64,000 nucleotides of DNA from the NCBI GenBank assembly GCA_963855995.1, contig OY979723.1:7693013-7757012 (forward strand). The letters run 5' to 3'. This document shows, one piece after another, positions 32,142 to 43,600 of the stretch. Source of the stretch: Muricea muricata. Lineage: Eukaryota > Cnidaria > Anthozoa > Malacalcyonacea > Plexauridae. The translations under genes were made by a program, and so were the position numbers. Numbering within the stretch: the stretch's first letter is position 1; every line of letters begins with the position of its first letter. The notes beneath the pieces are model-generated. The model was given only the letters and a program-made list of their open reading frames with translations. It did not search any database and was not told the DNA's origin.

Positions 32142-32380
32142 CTAAAAGTTTAATAAGGATTTTTAAGAACCAGTTTAATTTCTCAGCCTCAAGTGGTTCT
32201 TTTATTTTGCGTACCCATTTGCCCAAATTTCAGGCTGGTGGTTCTTAACCCACTGGTTCTTTAATGTGGGGTTTTACTGCATACTATGTGGATGGAGTCA
32301 TAGGAAATGCTGGTTATTTTACTTAGTATATTATATTACTGATTACAGAGATGGCTTGCTGGTATGGTCATGAATTAAAA
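32142..32380. repeat. direct repeat copy 2 inside the P element
   Basis: This is the partner of 30646-30895, same orientation, about 1.5 kb downstream. It suggests an internal duplication of the transposon's 3' half. 32381-33335 is AT-rich and without a recognised gene. Confidence 0.8.
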
Positions 32381-33335
32381 CATAGTGTGCAAGTGCAACG
32401 AACAGTGGAATCAAGGAAATTTGTCAGAACAATTAGGACATATTTGCTTATTGTATATGCATTTTTATCTAATGCAGTTAACAGTATCAACATTGTCTCA
32501 ATAATTTGTGGCTGTGTGTCCAACACGGTCGTAATAATATATAAAAATGATGCCAGATATATGAAGGAAGTTAGCAAGTAGATTTTCCTAATATGTCCAA
32601 TAAATCTGTTTACTAGTTGTCGCTAATAAGTTAGCTTTGGTATTTCATTACAATTGATCATAATGAAAAGGGTGGAGGATGTATATTTTACCAGAATGCA
32701 TTAGGAGCATCAAATATAAATAATGCTGAAAAAAGGTGACAAGTTACAAAGCTAATTGATAGAAATTTTAGCATAAGTAAGAAAATAACCTACTATCTTC
32801 TGTCCGTTCTTCAAAAGACGTTCCAGATTTTGGACCGTTATGCATTCTGGTAAAATGTGCAATGGTCATTGTAGTCAATTTGGTGTTTATGCTATCTGGA
32901 GGTAACACATAATTACCTAGTGCATAGAGACTTAGCTCACCCATAAAATTGAAGTAAGACAAGTTGCTTAAAATGAAAAAAAAAATTATGCTGATTACAT
33001 TTCAGTTTATAGAATAACTCATTAAAACAAATGTTATTGTTTATTAAACAATTAAACAAGTCATTACAACATTCAACATTAAATTACTATTAAAGTTATT
33101 AACAAATGTTCCAGTGTTTGAGCCAGCATATCATTCCTGTAAATCATAATTTAAAATTTAATAGACATAGCACAGTATATAGAAATTATTTTGTTTTTTT
33201 ACATACTTGCATTGCACTTGTTCATTTGGTGGCCTTTTAGGCAACGCTTCCAACAACACCCTAATTAAAAAAGAAGTCAATTGCATCTATTTATTGTTGT
33301 TAATTGTATTTGCACATTTTATACCAATATACACT

Positions 33336-33609
33336 CAGGGGTGCAGCCAAGGGGGGGGGGGGCTTATTGCCAAATTAAGTGATTATTTCCATTTCCAATC
33401 TAAGGCAAATAAAGAATTACTAAAAAAGTCGTTTCTATTTTCTATCAACTTGATGGTCTCGTAAATTCTTCTTGCCCAAACTTCCAGAGTGAGGGAGCCC
33501 CTATTTTTCAGAAACCCTATATAGAATTTTAAATTTCCCCAGTGGGGATGTTGCCCAACACCCCTTAAATGACCCCCCCCCAAAAGTCAGGGCCCTGGCT
33601 ACGCCCCTG
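33336..33609. mobile_element. hAT-like MITE in the P element
   Basis: The ends are CAGGGGTGCAGCC and GGCTACGCCCCTG, inverted. The flanks TATACACT and (TT)AATACACT are similar, so a diverged 8-bp duplication is possible. It contains a long G-run. Noncoding, 274 bp. Confidence 0.7.
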
Positions 33610-33689
33610 TTAATACACTGTAACTCAATTCAACCTACAATTATTATTACCATACCTTTAACCTTCCCTGATAGCTGGTCAGCTTCTTG

Positions 33690-34400
33690 TATGGGGATAA
33701 ATAAAAAGATCAACTTTTAATTAAAAAAATTACAATAATATAAAGATTAGCAAATCAAGAAATTCAAGAATGTGTGGTAACCTAACCATTATTACCATTA
33801 GGTATGTGCATTACAATAATAGTCAATAGAAAAGAAAGAGTATAATTTTTACCACTTCCTCCTTCATAGTTTTCTTCATCTACAAATGATAACAGATAAC
33901 TATAACAAATGAACAAAAAGATCAATTTTTAATTAAAAAATATACAATAATATAAAGATTAAGAAATCATCAAATTCAAGAATTTGTTGGAAACCTAACC
34001 CTAACTACCATTTGGTAAGTGTATAAGAAAAGAAAGTGTATAATTTTTATAATTTCCTCCTTCATAGTTTTCATCATCTACAAATTACAAAATAATACTT
34101 GGAAAATAAGATACATGTATGCAAGTAATAAACAGACTACAGATAACTACCTGCAATGAAGTGAACAAAAGATCAATTTTTAATAAATAACCACCCATAA
34201 TAAAATCAGGAAATTCAAGAATATTTGACATGTGCATTACAATAATAGTCAATAGAAAAGAAAATGTATAATTTTTACCATTTCCCCCTTCATAGTTTTC
34301 TTCATCTACAAATTACAAAAAATACTTGGAAAATAAGATAGATAGATGTATGCAAGTAATATGATATAAACAGACTATAGATAACATAACTGTTTTATGA
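33690..34400. repeat. AT-rich tandem array of about 250-bp units
   Basis: Three diverged units each contain GATCAATTTTTAAT, a CAAGAAT stretch, GTATAATTTTTA and CCTTCATAGTTTTC. They lie in the noncoding 3' half of the P element. 34401-35032 holds no gene. Confidence 0.7.
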
Positions 34401-35032
34401 AACTCAGATCATGAAATATACTGTAGATGAAACACCTTCATTCATTTATGTAAGCACATTTGTAAAGGTTTCGTACATGTAAAAAAATCTCACCTTTTTT
34501 CTCTCGTTTGCTATCTGTCACTAAAAAACCACAAAATTTTCCGTTAAAGTTTTTTATTTGAGCAATAGAAAAACTATAATATTATTATGTACGAGCATAA
34601 ACAAGAACAATGAGCATTTTTTAAAAACAATTTCTTACTTTTTTCCTTCGTTTTGTGTATCTTCTTCAAAATTACTTTTGTCATCATAGAAAAAATATAA
34701 TAAAAAGGTTTTAAAACGATGTTGAGTTATCAGTGAGGGTCGGTAAAAACTATTTAAATTTCGGCATTATAAACAGTCGCTTCGTAACTTTTAATAAGCA
34801 AAAAATGTTATAAATAAGCTCTTTTTTTCAAAACCTCTAGTTAATGCAAAACATATAGTACATTAAAACTCAAACAGTCTTTAATTCAATATTTAAATTT
34901 AATTCAATTTTAAAAAATACTTACAACACTTGTGGGATCTTGATCGGATCTGATTTTTGGATTTTTTTTATTTTTTATAAAATCAGGGGGGGTGAAAATC
35001 GAGCCCACTATCCATTGAGCCCCTATTGGTCA

Positions 35033-35159
35033 GCGATCATCCGAAAAAAATAGGGACCAGTGACGCGTTTTACGTCACAATCCGCCATGTTTTCGATTAC
35101 ACTTTTTTGACCAAAAATATTAAGGAGTGCAGTCTCCAGATATATAGTATAGCTCAGTG
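35033..35159. repeat. right terminal inverted repeat of the P element
   Basis: Inverted copy of the left end; it carries about ten extra bases around 35100-35130. Confidence 0.85.
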
Positions 35160-38100
35160 GGCTAAATGAAACACTTTGGCTTAAATGAATATAGCGAGTG
35201 ATCTACCGCTATTTGGCTAGTAAGGAATTGCGGGCTCATTCGTGATGCTTCTTGGCTTGTTTTGAAAGTTATTACAAATCAAAGGCTAATTTCTGACGAG
35301 AATTATCCTGAATTTTGTGAGTGACATTGGATCCTGCCTGGTTAAATTAAGGTACATTATTATTTTATATTTTAAATAGTATTTCTTTTCTCTCGCAGGT
35401 CGTAACGATCGAATAAAACCTTATTTATTTTAGAGGCATTAGCATGTGCCCTTTCATGTCAGATGTATATTTTGTTAATGTTGACTGTAATTTTTCGCAT
35501 TGGACGACTTTTAATTCACTCAGGCAGTTGGGGCAAAATGAGACAAGCCTACAGCCTTTTAAGTTTGTATACTTATGTGAACCTTTTCGTTTGTCGTTAT
35601 CTGTTGTTGTGTTTACTAAATGATTCTGCACAACAGCACAATATTAATGTTGTCTCAATAAAGCAAAGTCACCAATTCTTTATGGATTTATTGCCAGTGT
35701 AACATGTAAATAGGTCACCAAATTCTGGTGTGATACCAGTTACACATCATCCAATTCAAGTTGTGTGAAATTTTGCCTACAGTAGAAATGTTGCACCAAT
35801 GGTCATTAGTATATGACTTTACTGCAAAATAAGCAATATTAACAACAATTTTAAATTTGGCTGCAAACTCATTGGTCATGGTTTTTTGCTGATCAACCCA
35901 AAGGACAACCCTGATCTGTCATTTTGAAAACCACTTGTGACTGATGTATATAGTGTGAATAAAACACCTGTCCACTGTATAATAATACTGGGGCAACTGT
36001 GTTAAATAAGCTGTGTGTGAGTAGCTTATAAATACTCAAATGTTGTGAAAATAGTTTAATAAGTGTACATATGTCAGTGACAGTTATAGTCTTGAAGATG
36101 TTATAAAGCGGCATGTCTCTTGTTAGCGACCAGTGGTAGACATGGTCGAACAACCATAATATTATTCTATTTGTATTCAGTGACATGTGTCAGTGGTGTT
36201 AAGTTTGTCCCACCAGTGATGAACTTGAAAGAAAAAACAAGTCTGCTTTGATCGACCATGCTTCAGACCCTGCTGGCCTCTGTTCTCCAACAAGTGAATA
36301 GACTATGACTGGTTTCTGATGTTTCATCAACATTTTGTCATCCAACCCTAGCCTGCAAAATGTTCCTAAGATCTGACACTGAGCATGTGCAAGATATACC
36401 AAATGTCATGTGTGTGATGTGTTCTGGTCCAAGTCTGCTGCAGGCATGGAGTGAGATAAATGCTCCTTGTTTGAACATTATGGTAACAGGAAAACTGTCA
36501 ATCCATGGTAGTCATCTGAAATGCAACCTGTGATTTGTTTATATATTAAGAAACTGATAGTTAATGTATTGTTACATTTAGTTAAATCATTTGATTAAAA
36601 ATTTTTTTATTTTTGAACATTTTTGTAGCATTTTATTTGCCTGTCTCATTTTGCCCCACATGCTGGGGCAAAATGAGACAATAATGACTTGTTGTTTTTG
36701 TTCTCATAACACGACAGCCGTGTCTCCAAAAGAGTTTTTCTTCTCTGTATTGCTAGTCATGAGTCTATTTAACATATTCATTATGAAAAAAGTACTTGAT
36801 TTTGCTTTCATGCTTTTTTATAGCAAGTGAAATCTTTAAGTGTCTCGTTTTGCCCCGCATTACGCTATATATTAGTTTGAGGGTTTTCAAACACAAGAAG
36901 AAGTGTTTTGTTTTCATTCCTCAATCGTGTTAGTCAATACATCCACAACACTTTGTGGTCGGTTTGCCAAAACAAGTACGTGTTTTTCAATAATTTGAAT
37001 GTTCGTGAACTAAAATTAGTCTTGATTTACACCACGCACATTTATTATCGCAAAAGCTTTCGATCCGTAAGCTCGGATCTTTATCAGTGCTAATAATTAC
37101 ATAATTTCCTTGAATCGTAAAAAAAATGGTTTGAAGATGAAAAGAAAGATGCGAATTGCATCATTCTTAAACTTATATTCGTCTGAAACAAAATTTAGGT
37201 TACAATGTCAATCTTATCCACCGTGTCTGGACGTTGAGTCGGCAAAGTTGAGTCCCATTGACGTCATATAATCAAGTATGAATGGATATCATTATATCGA
37301 CGTCTGTTGGCTAATGTCGAACCAACGTTTCTAAAACAACGTCAGAATTAGTAGCGTTGAAATCACGTGTCGACGAATCAACGTATTTTCAGCCAAATTT
37401 CAACGTTGTAACAACTACAACGCCCTGTGCCCACGGGGGGGAGCGATAAAATTCTAACTTCGAGTCCAAGAAGAGTTCAAAGCTAACTGGCCACCAATAA
37501 GATCACGTGTCGTGATACGTAATCAAATGCACTTAAAAACCGCATCGATCAACGTCTTTTACGTAAACTGCTTTTGACTAATAACAGGTTCGTCCATCAA
37601 CAGGTTTGCACCTTATTGGGTCAACCTTGGCGTTGATTTACACGCATTTCGATATAGGATACATTTGAATTCTAGCAAAAAACTGGTTGTCTTGTAGTTC
37701 TGTTGAAAAATTTGCAAATAGGGTAAGTATAATACAAAATGCCAAACACATACCGCTTAATTCCAGTAATTTGGCGTGGTGATTCGATAGTTCATTTGAA
37801 GCGATGTGGAGGTCGCGTGGGCTATGTTTTTTGTAATGTTTATCATGGTACGAAACTTGCGCTCCGTGCAAAAAATTGGTTTTTTTCTATATCTGGTCAT
37901 CGACCGAATTTCTGAAACATTGATCAGAGAAATTTGGAAAGCTGAAGGACTTGTTTATTAATCAGCCAAGTTTTAGATCAAATTATACTTAGACTGATTC
38001 CGGGTTAGCATTCCATCTTTACCAAATGCTTAATTGTGTTGCTCTCAATAGGGCCTCTTCAAAAGCAGTTTAATTTTATGCTTGCTAAACTAGGGTCACT

Positions 38101-38197
38101 GTTGTTAAATATTTTGAAATAATAATAATAATACTAAATGGAATAATGCATGTTGTAGTTTCGTCACGCGTTGTTATTTTTTTTTTGTTTTTTATAG
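35160..38197. other. intergenic stretch between the P element and the two-TM protein gene
   Basis: GGGGCAAAATGAGACA occurs at 35530-35545, as a perfect 16-bp-arm palindrome at 36642-36680, and as a near copy at 36841-36856. Around 37220-37440 many CAACGT motifs and a GCCCTGTGCCCACGGGG end suggest a MITE. Near 38191-38197 TTTATAG is a plausible splice acceptor for the next gene. No convincing gene is seen. Confidence 0.55.
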
Positions 38198-38219
38198 CGA
38201 AGCAACAAAAATATCGGCC

Positions 38220-41024
38220 ATGGAGGAGCAATGGGAGTTCTTTGTGAGTGCTGCAAAAGATAAAGCAGAAAGTCACACCAGAGCTGCGAGCTTCTGGGGA
38301 AGAGTTGACACATTTTTTGGACTTTCTCTCATCTTTCTGTCAGTCCTCGTACTGCGTGTACATTCCAGTAAAAAAAGATCCCAGCAGCATCATTAAAAGC
38401 AGCTTCTTTGTTTGTGTGCTTGAGATCAAGCAAGAAAGGTCGTAGCAGCTTCTTTGTTGTTGTGCTTGAGGTTTGGGAGTGTAGAAACCCAGAAACTGAA
38501 ACAGAGGGTTACTTTAACGGACTTTTAGTGCTATACTTATCAAACCTTGAACAAGATACCCCTGTGCGTTCAAATTGCAGCTCAACTCAATACTTTTAAG
38601 ACAGTTTGGTTTGGGCTGCAAACTTTCTTGTGATCAAATAAAAGCAAGAAATTGTAGCCAGGAAACTGAAAATTAAGGTATATATTCTTCGCCGACTTTG
38701 CCTGTTCAAAGTTTTCTTAGAATTCTTCTTTGCTGTGATCACAAAAACTTTCATGGTATAAAATAGCGTCTATACAACAACAACAGAGTGCATGCAACAG
38801 CGCAAATTAGTGTATGGGGTTTTCTCCCAGGGTTTTCACCAGTAATCTGTGGTTTTCTTTCGTAGGGGAAGCTCAATAACTGGCGTGCAGTAACTGGCGT
38901 CTCTAGCAGTTGTATTGACCTTGACATTCATGACAGAGTTCATGTTATTGGGTACCCATCAGCAGCTTAGCAAAGTATGCATCGAGAAGTTGTTTGTTGG
39001 TGACGACGTCACTGTGACCCCAGTTTCCGTTTCACGGAATTTGGGAGTATGGTTTGATTCTCACATGAGTTATGTGACACACATAAATAAAACATGTAAA
39101 GCTGCGTTTTTCCATCTTCACAACATTAGAAGAATCAGAAAGTTTCTCTCAAATGAGTCAGCTCAGACATTGGTTCATGCATATGTGATGGGAAAACTTG
39201 ACTATTGTAACAGTTTACTTTTTGGGTTACCTGATAAACAGATAAAGAAACTGCAGCGGGTGCAGAATGCGGCTGCTAGGTTGATCTCCTATACTCCACG
39301 GTTTGGACACATAACTCCAGTGTTGCGTACATTACATTGGCTTCCAATTAGATTTAGGATAGAATTTAAAATGTAGTTAGTTATAATATTTAAATCTATA
39401 CATGGTTTATCACCTGTGTACATAAGTGATCTTATAAATACGAAACTGCGGAGTAAATACTGTCTGCGATCAAATAATGAACTGTTACTTGCGCCGAAAG
39501 GGACTAAAACGAAGAAGACTCTTGGAGATAGAGCTTTCACCGCAGCTGCACCAAAACTTTTTAATGAACTTCCCCGAGAAATACGTACTGTGACCAACCT
39601 TAATCATTTTAAAACACTTATTAAGACATTTTTATTTAGGAAAGCATATGACATAGCATATATCCGCTAGTTTAATTATTTCAAACTTTTAGGACCATTA
39701 TGGTACATCAGTAGAATAGAACTTCTTATTCATATAGTGTAATTTTAAATCTCGACAGTTGTTACGCGCATTTGATCATATATGAATGTAAATTTGCGCG
39801 ATATAAGCATTAAATTATTATTATTATTATTATTATTATCATTAAGTTAAATAAATAAATTTTGGGAAACACAGGTTCATGTTGTCGGCCATATTCTTCA
39901 GCATTGTTATTCAGGCTCAGCAATATTGTTCAACATCGTTAAAAACTGTAAACAATAATGTGGGCAGCGTCAACCCTGAACAGATTAAATAATATACATC
40001 AAAAGTTTAATTCAAAAAAAATGCGCTTTGTAAGTGAAATAATCAAGCAAATTTGGAAGGAAAACGCGTTGCTATGGCGTTGCTATGGGGAAATTTTTCA
40101 GCAAAACAAGCTATGTTATCTTAAACTATAATACTTAAAGTACCTAAATATATATATTTTAAAAATTTGAAATCTTTTTCAAAAATCACATTTTAAAGGG
40201 GAATGACTACCATAATGAATTTCTGTCGTGCATAAGAGGTTGATTTAAATACATCATATTTCCTTTTTTTCAACCAGTACAACAGCTATGGCTCTCCTCG
40301 ATGGAGTACCAAAAGAAGTTGTGGCGTGTATCGGAGCCATGTCCACCATGATGGCCTCGGCCGCATCGTTTCTCAAATCCACCGATCGCCGACAGATTCA
40401 CGAGAAGACCTCGAGAGGCTTCCGATCTCTCCTCGTGAAAATGATCACCTGCGAGTCAGAAAGCGACTATGAGAAGTACTGGGCGGATTTTAATAGAGAG
40501 ATTATGGACGAGCCTATCATGCCAAAAAAATACGCCAAGAATTTCAAAATGAGGTTTACCATGACCCCAGAACTGCGCGAGGTATAAGGATTTCATGAAC
40601 TTTTTAATAACTAGGGGCGATTAAACCAAGAGCTTAACTCATTGGGAACTATCGTTCAAAGCTGTTGATGTTAATCCTGAGTTACATCTTAGTTTTTGTA
40701 CTTCTACATGCATGTAGGGCCAAAGCCGGGTCATCGCTAACTCTCTCTAACTCTTTAATAACATTAACGGTATCAGTTTTTGTGTTTCTCGAGTTCTGAA
40801 GAAATATTTCCAAGATTATAAGCAAGCTGGCCCCTTCCATTTTGCAAAATCTGTTTCTCTCATCTTTTTTTTCGGATTCATTTTCTCAGATTGTTGAACA
40901 GAAAGAGCTTTCTCGTGCCGAAATTGAAAATAAGAAACTTCAAGAGCAGGAAGAAGCCGAAAAAGCGGCGGAAAGGCTGGCACAAATCGAGTCAGCAAAT
41001 GATTCGGCGAAGAAAGATAAATAG
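38220..41024 (+). CDS. two-transmembrane coiled-coil protein, SLATT-like (three exons)
   Basis: Joining 38220-38338, 40278-40581 and 40890-41024 gives 185 residues. The junctions are CT|GTCAGT...CCAG|T (phase 2) and GAG|GTATAA...CTCAG|ATT (phase 0). The protein has a short amphipathic N-terminus, TM1 at about 31-47 (FFGLSLIFL...), a short turn, TM2 at about 53-72 (CIGAMSTMMASAASFL), a basic cytosolic stretch (KSTDRRQIHEKTSRGFRSLL) and a Glu/Lys-rich C-terminal coiled coil. A 2TM hairpin followed by a conserved basic helix resembles the SLATT fold, known from bacterial defence systems and also found in eukaryotes; this link is inference. A splice acceptor at 38197 implies a 5' noncoding exon. 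A LINE fragment sits in intron 1. A polyadenylation signal follows at 41518. Confidence 0.7.
38915..39845 (+). pseudogene. CR1/L2-like LINE 3' fragment with (ATT)n tail
   Basis: This carries the C-terminal RT region: SVSRNLGVWFDSHMSY, LDYCNSLLFGLPDKQI, RVQNAAARLI and LRTLHWLPIRFRI, then GDRAFTAAAPKLFNELP. An in-frame stop at about 39374 breaks it and the 5' part is absent. It ends in an ATT repeat near 39828-39845, as expected for a 3'-end insertion of this clade. It lies in intron 1 of the two-transmembrane protein gene, same strand. Confidence 0.85.
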
Positions 41025-41517
41025 CAGAGTGTTCCTGAGTTCCCAGACTGTTCTTCCGTGTCAGAGAAAATGTTTACAGATCAGTTGAACCGATCCGTTC
41101 AGGCCAATGTCTGAGCACAGATTAATATGATATATCAAGGGTTATCATGACGTCACTTTGTATTATGGACAAGAAACTACGCTTATTTCAGCGGTGAAAT
41201 AATACCTGGAATTGCCAGGAGATTGGGATTCCATGCACCGGGAAATGGATTCATTAGCTGATCGAAAGACAATAGAAAACGGAAATAGAATCAGATTTGA
41301 GCAAGACAAGTAGACAACTACTGAGTATAACTAGACTTCCTGTCTCGATACAATTAATGTGGAAAACGGGCTATACAAAGAAGCAGGAAATATCAGTTTC
41401 AGGTTTTTCATTTTCCGCTTTTTTGCTCTTAGCACTTCATCGTGCCTCTTTTCGAGCCCTATCGTTTTTTGCGTCATTTTTATTTTTTTTTTCTAAAGTC
41501 TAAAATAGTCTTTTAGC

Positions 41518-41523
41518 AATAAA
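41518..41523 (+). terminator. polyadenylation signal AATAAA
   Basis: The canonical hexamer lies about 500 bases past the stop of the two-TM protein gene, on the same strand. The intervening UTR has no other gene. Confidence 0.5.
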
Positions 41524-42318
41524 GTTATGCAAATGTATTTGAATAAGTGTAAATACACTCTAAACAAGAATATCAGTATTCCAACACGAAAACCAGTTAA
41601 AATTATGCGGACGTTAACTCTCGCCGCTTTGAGCTGTAAACTGTCGATTGCATAATTTAAGATTTCTTTAATCTTCAAATCCATCGCAGCTAAACCCTTA
41701 TATGTGAATTTTTTTTACAAAATGGCGTTACGAATGCAGAATAATAACTAGCTGAAAATGACGTCACCGAAGCATTTTTACTCTGGTGAATTTGGCGCGC
41801 TTGCAAGTGACACAAGTCGCTCCCCCCCCCTGTTCCCCAAGCGCGATCTTTTGCCGCATAAATTAGCGGGCGACTTGTGGGAAGTCTAACTGTGAGCTAT
41901 GCACTGAGCCAGCATTCATACTCTTGACACGAGACTTGTTTCCCAAAATATATATTTCATTTTTACGTACTAAATTATTTTCCAATAGCTATTTACAAGA
42001 ATACGTACACAATATTAACAGAAGTGAAATTTAAACTAAAACCTACTTTGTCGCACGTGTCACAACGAAACATGACAAAACGTTCACCGTAGTTTTCGCC
42101 GATACATAAATATACCTTCCAATTGTCTGCTTAATTTAGCATAATCTGTGTTTAATATTTCTATTTACATTTTTTAAGAACGCACACAGTGTTAACTACG
42201 AATTTATACGATAAGATAACCTAACAAATGTATGTTTGACAACAGTCATTTTAAACGAGCGCCGGCTAAGATTGGGTAGGTATAAAGTGCTGCCATCTGG
42301 GTTAAATTCAACACAAGT
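41524..42318. other. intergenic, no gene recognised
   Basis: AT-rich sequence with a C-run near 41822. No open frame with recognisable text. The DIRS right end begins at about 42319. Confidence 0.5.
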
Positions 42319-42440
42319 AATTAGAAAATTAAACGAAACTTGCCTGTAAGTTGAAGTTTGATTGGGATTCTATCTTGTCATCAGACCGGAACGAAAGAGT
42401 CACATGAGATGCGCATGCGCATTGCTGGTCAGTTTTCAAC
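42319..42440. repeat. right terminal repeat of the DIRS element
   Basis: It contains TCTTGTCATCAGACCGGAAC and ATGAGATGCGCATGCGCA, blocks shared in inverted form with the left end at 47020-47089. Confidence 0.8.
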
Positions 42441-42502
42441 GTGAGTAGTACATGAGAGGAACGGAGGAAGAAGTCGGGAGGGATGGGATCATTTGGGCAT
42501 AT

Positions 42503-42635
42503 GACTCCTTCGTTCCGGACTGATGACAAGATAGAATCCCAATCAAACTTCAACTTACAGGCAAGTTTCGTTCAATTTTCTAATTCTATCATGTCATCAG
42601 TCCCTGTCACGAAGAGTCCCATGAGATTTCAAAGT
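42503..42635. repeat. internal complementary region of the DIRS element
   Basis: 42503-42585 is the inverted copy of the right end (42319-42402, close to identical). 42586-42635 is the inverted copy of the left end near 47045-47089 (GTCATCAGTCCCTGTCACG). The junction at 42585/42586 mirrors a head-to-tail joined circle, which is the template role proposed for this region. Confidence 0.8.
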
Positions 42636-42737
42636 CATGTACTACGAACACTCGTTCGAAAGTTGCAATTTAATAGTACTAACGGGTAAACCCACAATCT
42701 CAATTTAAAGTAGTGTTAACAATTACAGTATCGATAG

Positions 42738-43600
42738 TTATTGCTTAAGCAATGTGTTTCCAAAATTTTGCTCTTCACTGTCAAAAGGCTTCCTATAAAA
42801 CCTTGCAAGTGTTCCAGCGTTTGACCAACCCGCTGTTTTCATGATCTCATCAATTTGGAGCCCTTTACTTCTGCATTTCGACGTTGATGCCGCTCGAGTG
42901 CTGTGCGGGGAGTACTTGTTTGTATTATTACCAGCTGCTTTTAAAATCTCCTTGATCCACCGGGATAAAGTATCTTTTGATACGGGTTTAAATGGCTTTA
43001 TATAGCTTAAAAACAGCTGGGTATTTTCTCCTCTATATGAACTTGTTCTCTTTAAATATTCCCGCAGATGAACGGTCACACTAAGACTTGGCTCCTCTAG
43101 AAATTCCATTAGGTCTAATGGTGCTAAGTGTTTTCCCGGTCTCGTGCTTTTTAACTTGTCCTTTATTGTGATTCTGTAGCCGTTCGGTACAGCTTGTATA
43201 AAATTAATATCTAGTTTATGGATTGTTTGTTCTTGCCGTCCGGTGGTCAGAAATAACAGTATATTAAGTTTGATCGTTAGGTCCTTTATTGGCAATAATG
43301 CTGCCTCTGCAAATGTCTTTAAGTGCGTCAGCGCCACATTCACATCCCATATCTCCGAGTACTTTGGTAATGCCGGTCTTAATTGAAATATTCTTCTCAT
43401 ATACCTACATACCAACGGATGGTCTCCAAACTTTCTTCCGTCTTGCAGAATCAATACCGTGGAGAGCGTGCTGTACTTATTGCACTGTATCCTAATCTTG
43501 AGTTGTACAAGGACACCAAAAATTCAATAGCATTCTCAATTCCTGGTGCAAATGTATATCTAATTTGTGTTCGTTGCAAAATGCTTGCCATTTAGCCAAG
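42738..43600 (-). pseudogene. DIRS tyrosine recombinase
   Basis: The main open part (43454-42738) ends with the catalytic pattern HSTRAAS (H-x-x-R) and AGWSNAGTLARFYRKPF, supplying the Tyr nucleophile. An upstream SAM-like helical part (LAKWQAFCNEHKLDIH and on) sits in another frame and ends in a stop near 43500, so the gene is frame-broken. Such recombinases integrate the circular DNA copy in place of a DDE integrase. Confidence 0.8.

Larger units (their letters stand above)
25301..35159 (+). mobile_element. P-type (THAP9-like) DNA transposon, near full length
   Basis: Terminal inverted repeats begin CACTGAGCTATACTATATATC on both ends and extend about 116 bp (25301-25416) and 127 bp (35033-35159, one indel). 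Inside are THAP exons and a P-family transposase. An 8-bp target duplication, as P elements make, is not clear: GTTCAAAG left and GGCTAAAT right match at only four positions. About 5.3 kb of the 3' half is noncoding and contains repeats and a nested MITE. Confidence 0.85.

Noticed and set aside
35160-35167. Eight-base target duplication of the P element
   Set aside because: GTTCAAAG and GGCTAAAT match at only four of eight positions, so no duplication is claimed.
37638-37871. Minus-strand frame with a hydrophobic stretch as a membrane protein exon
   Set aside because: No splice sites in keeping with the frame and no family resemblance; probably chance in a repeat-rich stretch.
42520-42545. 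CTGATGA in the DIRS repeat as a hammerhead ribozyme core
   Set aside because: There is no matching GAAA box and no three-way stem arrangement nearby.
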